In this document: positions 24,944 through 32,231 of the stretch, piece by piece
How the letters are laid out: every line of letters begins with the position of its first letter
How positions within the stretch are numbered: position 1 is the first letter of the stretch
Assembly (NCBI RefSeq): GCF_007828835.1
Contig: NZ_VIVL01000003.1
Span: 248,001-312,000 of the forward strand
DNA length: 64,000 bases
Direction of reading: 5' to 3'
From: Variovorax beijingensis
GTDB lineage: Bacteria; Pseudomonadota; Gammaproteobacteria; Burkholderiales; Burkholderiaceae_C
Notes under the pieces: generated by a model
Database searches by the model: none
The model's input: the letters and a program-made list of their open reading frames with translations, nothing else
Told to the model about the DNA's origin: nothing
Translations under genes and position numbers: made by a program

Positions 24944-25597
24944 TCAGCCGAAATGGATCTGCGCGCCGCGCGCCTTGATGAGCTCACGACCATTGACCAA
25001 CGCGTGCTCGCCTTCGAGACGCATCAGCTGCCTGGCCTCGACCTCCACGTGCGTTGCGGCCACGCGGTCGATGCCTTCGGTAGTGCGCAGGTAGTGGCGG
25101 CTGAAATGCTGCACGCGGTCCATCACGGTCGACAGAACGGAGCCGATCACCTTGACGGTGGTACCGGCCAGCGTCAACCGGCGGCCCACTACGTCGGCGG
25201 TATCGGTGGCCAGCGTGGCCGTCTGCGTGGCGATTTCGAGCGTGCCGGCTTTCAGGCCGACTCGTGCGGCTTGCAATTGGAGTACGCCCGCCGGCGCAAT
25301 TGTCAGGTCGCCTCCGCAACCCAGCACGTTCACCGTGCCTTCTTCGCGCTGCAGCACCGCCATGATCCAAACCTCGTCGGGCGCGATGCGCAGGCAGGCC
25401 ACGCTGTCGCCGGCCGCCGGTTCAAGCAAGCAACTGGCGGCACGCTTGGCGTGCAGGCGCAGTGGGCCGCTCGACACGCTGCATGCCCCGGTTTCGTCGA
25501 AAGACAGGATGCCCACGCACCAAGTGCCACCGATGGCCTCGGCAGGTTGCTGTTTGCGGCCCCTGGCCGGTGCGCTGCGTGCGATGGTGTCGTTCAT
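24944..25597 (-). CDS. DUF3540 protein, VgrG-module accessory
   Basis: The 217-residue protein matches the DUF3540 family: an N-terminal beta region (SGPLRLHAKRAASCLLEPAAGD, VWIMAVLQREEG) is followed by a strand-rich repeat region (LQLQAARVGLKAGTLEIATQTA) and the end VNGRELIKARGAQIHFG. DUF3540 genes are usual companions of DUF2169, pentapeptide and DUF4150 genes in VgrG modules; their role is not established. It starts MNDTIARSAPARGRK. The DTIARSA segment also occurs at the start of the TIGR02270 protein of module 1, which hints at shared ancestry or a common docking tail. Confidence 0.83.
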   Translation of the reverse strand: MNDTIARSAPARGRKQQPAEAIGGTWCVGILSFDETGACSVSSGPLRLHAKRAASCLLEPAAGDSVACLRIAPDEVWIMAVLQREEGTVNVLGCGGDLTIAPAGVLQLQAARVGLKAGTLEIATQTATLATDTADVVGRRLTLAGTTVKVIGSVLSTVMDRVQHFSRHYLRTTEGIDRVAATHVEVEARQLMRLEGEHALVNGRELIKARGAQIHFG

Positions 25598-25633
25598 GGA
25601 AGTGCTCCCTGGTGTGTGAGTTGTCCCGCGGTT

Positions 25634-26695
25634 TCAGGCCACGAGCGGTTGCCAGCGTTCGGACGCGGCGAGATCGGCATCGGTTTCGATCGCGCCGGCG
25701 CGGTCGCCCATCTGCGCCTCGTCTGTGAGGCTACCGTGCAGCACGGTGCGCATCATGGTGGCGCCGCGCAGGTCGGCGCGGGACAGGTCGGCATGGCGAA
25801 AATCTGCATACGTGAGTTCGGCTCCGCCGAAGTTCGCCCCCCGCAGCTTCGCGCCTGCGAAGTGCGTCTGATAGAGATCGCAGCCGGCAAAGTTGCCACC
25901 CGCGAAGCGCGCGCCCGTGAACAGCGCCTGCCTCAGCCGCGCTTGCGAGAAATCGACGTCCTTGCCGCCGGCTTCGCAGAAAATGGTCGACGGTGCCACA
26001 GCCTTCGCGAAGCACGCGCCGTCGAGCAGTGCGCCCTGGAAGTTGCACTGTTGCAGTAACACGCCACTGAAGTCAGCGCCGCTCAGGTCGGCCGACGAGA
26101 ACTGGCACCCCTCGAGTTGCGTCCCCGCGAAGGACATGCCCCTCAACGAGGTCTTGAAGAACACGTTGCGCAACATGCGCGCACCGGTCCAGGTGAGGTG
26201 CGACACGTCGCATTCGTTCAACGCAGTGTATTGCCAGCTGGTGTCGTCTGCGCATACGTCAAGCAGCACCGACTGGCTGAACAGCGCCGCATCCAGCTGC
26301 GCTCCGCGCAGCACGGCATGGTCGAGCTTGCACTTTGCAACGATTGCCATCGACATCGTGCATTGCGCCAATTGGGCGTGCACGAGATCGCACTCGGAAA
26401 ATACGGCCCCATGCAGGTTCGAAGCGCGCAGGTCGGCGTGATCGAGCACGCAGCGGTTGAACACGGCCCTGCGCAGGTTGGCGTTGGGGACGATGGCACC
26501 GCGCAGGTCGCACTGATCGAACACGGTCTCGCGGAGGTCTGCACCACGAAAGTCGACCTGCGCGAAATTCACCCTGGAGAACACGCCGCCACCAAGCGAC
26601 CGGCCGGCGTAGGCGCCCTTCGACAGGTCGAGGTTCTCCAGCGTCTCGCCAATGCTCACCGCGATCTCGAGCAGATCAGGGCTCATGCTGCTCAC
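25634..26695 (-). CDS. Pentapeptide-repeat protein of VgrG module 2
   Basis: A 353-residue protein consisting nearly throughout of A(D/N)LXX pentapeptide repeats (VDFRGADLRETVFDQCDLRG, ANLRRAVFNRCVLDHADL, ADLSGADFSG), which form a right-handed beta-helix. There are some divergent coils in the middle (about 150-190). The best start is GTG at 26695 with GAGGG seven bases upstream; an ATG nine bases further in is the alternative. It lies between the DUF2169-pentapeptide gene and DUF3540. The role is probably structural or adaptor. Confidence 0.88.
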   Translation of the reverse strand: MSSMSPDLLEIAVSIGETLENLDLSKGAYAGRSLGGGVFSRVNFAQVDFRGADLRETVFDQCDLRGAIVPNANLRRAVFNRCVLDHADLRASNLHGAVFSECDLVHAQLAQCTMSMAIVAKCKLDHAVLRGAQLDAALFSQSVLLDVCADDTSWQYTALNECDVSHLTWTGARMLRNVFFKTSLRGMSFAGTQLEGCQFSSADLSGADFSGVLLQQCNFQGALLDGACFAKAVAPSTIFCEAGGKDVDFSQARLRQALFTGARFAGGNFAGCDLYQTHFAGAKLRGANFGGAELTYADFRHADLSRADLRGATMMRTVLHGSLTDEAQMGDRAGAIETDADLAASERWQPLVA

Positions 26696-26768
26696 GGGTT
26701 CACCCTCGGCGTTGCGCGCCTTCCCATCAAGCGGAAAAAAACTTGCTCGGGGCAGATGGGCGCGATAT

Positions 26769-29366
26769 TCATGGCGAGGCCTGCTGTTCGGCAGTCAGTC
26801 GCGGATAGGTGCGTGCGCGCTTCAGCAGGGCACCGTCGAAGCTGGTCGAGCCGTCAAGGCGCACGCGGCTGAGGTCAGCGCCGAAGAGGTTGCTGCGCCG
26901 CAGGTCGGCGCCGCGCAGGTCGGCCGACTGGAAGACCGCATCGGCGAAGTTCACGCCCGACAGCAGCGCGTTGCCGCAGGCAGCCTTTCGCATCAACGCG
27001 CCCTTGGCGCTGGCCAGTCGCAGATCGGCGCCTGTCAGCAGCGTGTCGCATAGGTTCGCGCCGTCCAACACCGCACGGACGAACTTGGCGTCGCGCAGGT
27101 CGCTGGCGCCGAAGTTGAAATTGCGCATGTCGGCCTGGCTCATGTCGGCCCCGGCCAGGCTCGAGCCCTTTACCGCCACCGCTCCCATGCACTGCGCGGC
27201 CAGAAGCCTGGCGCCGTCGAGCCTGCACGACGCAAAGGTAGCGCTCACCAGCAGTGCCGCGTCCATATGGGCACCGGACAGGTCGCACTCGATGAAGTTG
27301 CAGGCCGACAGGTCGGCCTCGGGCCACTGCACTCCCTTCAGGTCGAGTTTGTAGAAGGTCTGGCCGGCGAGATCGGCGCCAGTCCAGTCGGCTTCGCCCC
27401 AGGTGGTTTCGAGCAGGTTGGACTGCCTGAACTTCGCACGCCGCGCCTGCGTGCCGGCAAAGCCGCAGCCCATGAGCATGGCCTCGCAAAAAACGGCGTC
27501 ATCGAACACGCCGCGCGCAAGCAGGGCGTTGCCGAGATTGGCCTTGGCGAAGTTCGTGCCGATGGCGACGACGCCTTCCAGGCTCGCGTGAGCGAGCACG
27601 GCGGATGCGAAGTTCGCGCCCGACAGGTTGGCGTTGGAGAAGTCCGCGCTCTCCAGCCACGCGCCTTCGAAGTTCGCCTCGCGCAGGTCGAGCCCCGAAA
27701 AATCGGCGCCCGTGAAATCGACCCCTGCAAAGAACTTGATTCCCGCCGCGATCGCGCGCGACATCTCCGAGCGCAGCGTGGCCGCCTCCTCCTTTGCCAT
27801 CGCGTCGGCGGGCGGCTGCTTGTGCGCGGCCTGCAGGTAGCCTGCGCGTTGCGTCTCCTCGATCTGGCAGAGCTTTCGGAACACCGGCGACAGGTCGGGC
27901 GGATTCGGGCTGGCGGCCGCTTGCGCCTGCATGGCGGCCAGTTGCGTTGCGGCGTTGAAGAGCGGCGGGCCGCGGTGCTGCAGCTTCGCGATGTCGATAC
28001 CGTAGGTGTCCGACACGGCCAGCGCACGCTCCAGAACCACGACCGCATCTTCCACTGCGGCCCATTGCTGCGCCTCGGCCTCTTTGATCTTCTCTTCGAG
28101 GTAGGCCGGCAACGCATCGCCCGTGGGCACTTTCTCGCGCGGCGGAACGCGCAGGCCGAGCGCGTCGGGGTCCTGGCCCATGGCGGTGGCCCGGTCGCGA
28201 GCGAAGACCACGTCCATGGCTGCGCGGCGGTACTGCGCTTCGCCCTGGAGGCCGTCGGAACCGAAGGGTTCCTTCGCGGCTTCGATGTCGGGATCGGCGG
28301 TGCTCACTCCTTCGGGCAGGAGATCGCTGTCGACGATGGCGTAGATCGGTCCCATCTTCGGATCGGCCCGCTTTGCGACCGCTTCGAGATAGTGTGCGTC
28401 GGGCTTCTCCTCCCCGAAGCGCTCGACCGCGCCCATCAGGCTGGCCACGTCGGAGCCGTCGTCGGTAGCCACTTCGGCCAGCCCCTGGAAGATCGCGATG
28501 CAGCGCTCCGCATGCGGGAAGAACCACACGGTGGTCAGCCGCAGAGGCACTTCGCGCATCTTGGGCTCGTCGCTGCCCGCGATCCTGTAGCCGGCGAACA
28601 CGCGCGCGCGCATGCCGGGCAGCCGGCCTTCGATCTTCGCCTTGGCAGGGTGCATGTGCTCGAACGAGAAAACTTCGTCGCCCGCAATGGCGCCGGCCAC
28701 CCACTGGTCGGGTTGCGCGAGATTGAAGTAGCGCCAATCGGTGTCGGGCGCGAAACCCGGCGCGTGCTGCTTCAGGTAGTCGGCGTCGTATGTGCCGCGG
28801 TACCGGGCGCGCTGGGGATGCATGGCGTCGAGCGCACCGAAGCCGGCAGGCGCGACGGCTTGATCGGGTCGCAAGAGGCGATCGTTCGGCAGTTCGATGT
28901 TGGGCAGCCAGGTCACGCCATCCTGTGCCTGCCGACCGCGTCCCGCGGTGTTGTCCGCGAAGTCGGTGCCGCCGTAGGCGCGCGTCCAATCGATGGCCAT
29001 TTCGGCGAAGGGCTGCGCTTCGCTGGCGCGGGTGCCGTCCCAATGACGTTCGCCGAGCACCAGCAGGGTTTTTTCCAGCGAGCCGAAGCGGGCACGCACC
29101 GCGCAGCCGTTGGGCCGCTCGGGCGGCGGAAAGGCCCTGCCATGCACGAGGTATTCGGGCGTGAGCTTGGCCACGCCTTCGTCGATCAGCGGTTGCGCCA
29201 TTTCCTTGGCCAGGAAAGACCACATCGACTGCTCGGCCCACAGCGTGCCGCGCGCGCCCTGCTCGAAGGGCAGGTGCAGGTACGCGCTCACGCTCAGGCC
29301 GAAACGCTTGCGAAACTCGATGGGGCGGGTCGACAGGCCCAGCGCCTGCGGTTTGAGGACTTGCAT
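26769..29366 (-). CDS. DUF2169-pentapeptide repeat fusion protein
   Basis: The 865-residue protein has an N-terminal DUF2169 domain (about 1-320: LKPQALGLSTRPIEFRKRFG, LVLGERHWDG, IDWTRAYGG, PDTDWRYFNLAQPDQW). A helical middle region follows (about 380-520, with VVLERALAVSDTYGIDIAKL), and then a long array of pentapeptide repeats (about 545-850: VDFTGADFSGLDLREANFEG and many others). It probably links DUF4150/effector cargo to VgrG2, using the DUF2169 part for loading. It follows vgrG2 by 21 bases. Confidence 0.9.
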   Translation of the reverse strand: MQVLKPQALGLSTRPIEFRKRFGLSVSAYLHLPFEQGARGTLWAEQSMWSFLAKEMAQPLIDEGVAKLTPEYLVHGRAFPPPERPNGCAVRARFGSLEKTLLVLGERHWDGTRASEAQPFAEMAIDWTRAYGGTDFADNTAGRGRQAQDGVTWLPNIELPNDRLLRPDQAVAPAGFGALDAMHPQRARYRGTYDADYLKQHAPGFAPDTDWRYFNLAQPDQWVAGAIAGDEVFSFEHMHPAKAKIEGRLPGMRARVFAGYRIAGSDEPKMREVPLRLTTVWFFPHAERCIAIFQGLAEVATDDGSDVASLMGAVERFGEEKPDAHYLEAVAKRADPKMGPIYAIVDSDLLPEGVSTADPDIEAAKEPFGSDGLQGEAQYRRAAMDVVFARDRATAMGQDPDALGLRVPPREKVPTGDALPAYLEEKIKEAEAQQWAAVEDAVVVLERALAVSDTYGIDIAKLQHRGPPLFNAATQLAAMQAQAAASPNPPDLSPVFRKLCQIEETQRAGYLQAAHKQPPADAMAKEEAATLRSEMSRAIAAGIKFFAGVDFTGADFSGLDLREANFEGAWLESADFSNANLSGANFASAVLAHASLEGVVAIGTNFAKANLGNALLARGVFDDAVFCEAMLMGCGFAGTQARRAKFRQSNLLETTWGEADWTGADLAGQTFYKLDLKGVQWPEADLSACNFIECDLSGAHMDAALLVSATFASCRLDGARLLAAQCMGAVAVKGSSLAGADMSQADMRNFNFGASDLRDAKFVRAVLDGANLCDTLLTGADLRLASAKGALMRKAACGNALLSGVNFADAVFQSADLRGADLRRSNLFGADLSRVRLDGSTSFDGALLKRARTYPRLTAEQQASP

Positions 29367-29387
29367 GGTTGCGTGCGCGCTGCCTGG

Positions 29388-32204
29388 TCAGTCGTCTTCG
29401 GGCGGTGGGGGAGGCGCTGCCGTGTCGTCCGCGTTTCGCGTCTTGGCAAGGTCTGCGGTCTGCTCGGCCGTGGTCTTCATGCCCTCGTGTTCGATGATGC
29501 CTTCAGCCGCCGCGACGGCCACCGTGCCCACCACCGGGATCGCGCCGATGATGCCTTCGATGCGCCGGTTGCGCGTCGCGCCCGCCAGCGAAGACAGGCG
29601 GCCCGCGAGACCCGGCAACTTCTGGTCGAGTGCCTCGGCTGCGGCTTCGTCGAGCGCCTTGGCCGCGTCGGCATACTGCTTGAGGGTGGCTTTCACGTCC
29701 TTGAAGGCAGTCGCAGCGCCCGCCACCGCACCCAGCACGCCGGCCGCGGCTGCTCCAGCCGCGGCGCCCGCGCCTACCCCTGGCGTGAAGGTGTGCAGCG
29801 GCGCCTGCTTGAAGTCCATCCCCACCGATTCGATCTCGGGCGCGACGCAGTTCACCAGCTTGATGCCGAGCGTGTTCTCGATCGCCACGCCGGCAAAGTT
29901 CGAGATGGCGAGCGCCAGCGCGTTATCGATGCTCAGTCCCATGAAGGTCGATCGCGCCATGCCGATGTTGGCTTCGCTGTTGTTGCCGATGTAGCCGCTG
30001 GTGTTGGGCCCCAGCACCGTGGTGTTCGATCCGACCGAGGTCGCATCGATGTTACCCGCCGCCATCATCTCGATGCCGGTGTTGCTCATGAGCTTGATCT
30101 TGTTGGCCATCAACCCCAGCGGCCCGGTGGGAACGGTGATGTACTTGCTGCTGGCGCCGGTCACCAGCCAGTCAATGTGGCCGGCCTCGAAGCTCATCTT
30201 CGCGGCCTTGTAGGTCACATTGCCGGTGACGCTGATGGTCTGGTTGCCGATGACATTGCGCGTTTCGCCGGCACGCGAGGTGTCGCTGCGTGCACCAGTC
30301 ACGTCGGTGGTGCGGGTGCCGGCCACCGTCAACGTGTCGTTGCTGTCGACGAAGGTCTCGCGGTTGCCCACCACCTGGTTGTTCTGGTTGCCCTTGACCG
30401 TGTTCTTCTGGTTGACCACCACCATGTTGGTGTCGTTGCGCGTCACTGTGCTCTTGCGGTCGCGGTCCACGTGGTTCGTCTGGTCGCGCTTGACCGTCAC
30501 CGTCTGGTCGCGGTCCACCGTGGTCGAGTCATCCCTCTCCACGCTGCGGCTCATGTCCAGCTCGGCATGGATGTTGATGTTCTCCTCGCCCTTCTTGTCC
30601 TCGAACATGATCTCGTTGTAGTTCGCGGGACCGCCGCCGGGCGTGGAGCGGGTCTTGAAGCCGCTCTGCGTGGGCGACTTGTAGGGAATGGGCTGGTCGT
30701 CGTTGTAGACCCGCCCGACGATGATCGGACGGTCGGGGTCGCCGTTGATGAAGTCGACGATCACCTCCTGGCCGATGCGCGGGATGAAGTACCCGCCCCA
30801 GCCCTTGCCGCCCCAGGGCTGCGACACGCGCACCCAGCAGGTCGACTTCTCGTTGCTCTCGTCGTAGCGGTCCCAGTGGAAGTGCACCTTCACGCGGCCG
30901 TGGTCGTCCACGTGCAGCTCGTCGCCGTCGGGGCCGACCACGATGGCGGTCTGCGGACCGGGCATGGTCACGCGCGGCGTGAGGCGCGGCGGCCGGTAGG
31001 CGCGCTCCATCGGGATCGCGGTGATCAGGAAGGCGCTGGTGCCCGGCTGCGACGTGTTGAGCATCGGCGTGCTGGCGATCAGGTCTTCCAGCACCTGCAG
31101 CGTGTCGGCGTTCACCGCATCGTCGCGCAGCACGTCTGCCAGCGCCGAGTGCACATCCTGCGAAACGGCCGCGCCGGCGCCCACGCTTTCATAGCCGGGG
31201 TGGCTTGCCATGAAGGTGCAGGCCGCGATCACGTACTCGCCGTTGCGCGTGCCATCGGGATCGCCTTCGAACTTGAAGCTGCGGCCGGCCGTCACGTCGG
31301 GCCAGGAGGTCAGCGCCCAGTGGCGGTCGCGGCGCGCATTGAGTTCCTCGCCGCGCAGCTTGGTCCGGTTCTCGCCGTCATCGCCGGTGAAGTAGCCGCC
31401 CGGGAACTCGAACTCCTCGAAATCGGCGAGCTCGTGATCGTCCTTCGCATCGATGACGGCGCCCAGCTTCTTCTTGATCGCCTTGAAATCGCTGTCGCGC
31501 GAGGCCTGCTTGCCGGTGTCGAACTGGCGCGAGCTCACCCAGCGCGAAATCTCGTTGTGGCGCGCTTCGCTGGCGTCGCTGGGCATGTAGCGCAAGGTGC
31601 CTTCCACCGGCAGCTTCTCGTGGGCCAGGTCGCTCGCGTCTGACAGGTGCATGGTGCCCGGCGCGTCGTGCGCGTCGAACCAGTAATAGATGCCCTCGTC
31701 CTCCAGCAGACGGGAGAGGAAGCGGTAGTCGCTCTCCTGGTGCTGCACGCAATAGCGCCGCGGGTTGTGCGGTCCGATGACGTTGCCGGCCTTGGTCTTC
31801 TTGAAGCGCTTGATCGGGCTGTCTTCAAAGACCGCGTCGAGCACCTCGAGCACCTTCTTGTCCTGCAGGATGCGCGAGTTGGTGCGCTTGGTGAGCAGCC
31901 AGAACCAGGAGCGCAGCGTGATGCGGTATTCGAAATGCCGGCCCACATGCCCGGCCCGGACGAAGCGCACCGCGTGGCCCTGGCAGTGGCGCTCGTGCAT
32001 GCCGCCGTCCTTGTCCTGGAACTGGATGACCACGTCGAAGGCGCGGCCGAGAATGTCCTTGGCATCGAGCGCCTTGTTCTTCGACAGCACCGTGAGCTCG
32101 TAGGCCGAGGGACGCGCCAGCGCCTCGTGGCCCACGATGCGCCAGAACATCAGGTCGTCCTTGGCGGGTGAATCTGTCTCGATGCGGAACTCGTGGTCGG
32201 CCAT
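29388..32204 (-). CDS. vgrG: VgrG (TssI) spike protein 2 with hydrophobic C-terminal extension
   Basis: The 938-residue protein has the same VgrG core as VgrG1, nearly identical over the first 500 residues, and a needle of beta-strand repeats (about 555-720). The C-terminus differs: after IESVGMDFKQAPLH it has a glycine-zipper-like stretch PGVGAGAAAGAAAAGVLGAV (from 808), a helical link, a second hydrophobic stretch GIIGAIPVVGTVAVAAAEGI (884-903), and a charged proline-rich tail. This may be a membrane-active or docking extension. It is transcribed just after clpV. Confidence 0.96.
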   Translation of the reverse strand: MADHEFRIETDSPAKDDLMFWRIVGHEALARPSAYELTVLSKNKALDAKDILGRAFDVVIQFQDKDGGMHERHCQGHAVRFVRAGHVGRHFEYRITLRSWFWLLTKRTNSRILQDKKVLEVLDAVFEDSPIKRFKKTKAGNVIGPHNPRRYCVQHQESDYRFLSRLLEDEGIYYWFDAHDAPGTMHLSDASDLAHEKLPVEGTLRYMPSDASEARHNEISRWVSSRQFDTGKQASRDSDFKAIKKKLGAVIDAKDDHELADFEEFEFPGGYFTGDDGENRTKLRGEELNARRDRHWALTSWPDVTAGRSFKFEGDPDGTRNGEYVIAACTFMASHPGYESVGAGAAVSQDVHSALADVLRDDAVNADTLQVLEDLIASTPMLNTSQPGTSAFLITAIPMERAYRPPRLTPRVTMPGPQTAIVVGPDGDELHVDDHGRVKVHFHWDRYDESNEKSTCWVRVSQPWGGKGWGGYFIPRIGQEVIVDFINGDPDRPIIVGRVYNDDQPIPYKSPTQSGFKTRSTPGGGPANYNEIMFEDKKGEENINIHAELDMSRSVERDDSTTVDRDQTVTVKRDQTNHVDRDRKSTVTRNDTNMVVVNQKNTVKGNQNNQVVGNRETFVDSNDTLTVAGTRTTDVTGARSDTSRAGETRNVIGNQTISVTGNVTYKAAKMSFEAGHIDWLVTGASSKYITVPTGPLGLMANKIKLMSNTGIEMMAAGNIDATSVGSNTTVLGPNTSGYIGNNSEANIGMARSTFMGLSIDNALALAISNFAGVAIENTLGIKLVNCVAPEIESVGMDFKQAPLHTFTPGVGAGAAAGAAAAGVLGAVAGAATAFKDVKATLKQYADAAKALDEAAAEALDQKLPGLAGRLSSLAGATRNRRIEGIIGAIPVVGTVAVAAAEGIIEHEGMKTTAEQTADLAKTRNADDTAAPPPPPEDD

Positions 32205-32231
32205 TCTTTTTCTCTTGAAGGTGGAAGCGGC

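Noticed and set aside
27267..31643. A 1458-codon open frame on the + strand opposite vgrG2 and the DUF2169-pentapeptide gene
   Set aside because: It spans two well-recognised genes in antisense, has no ribosome site or recognisable domain, and its His/Gly/Val-rich translation is typical of a GC-rich antisense shadow.
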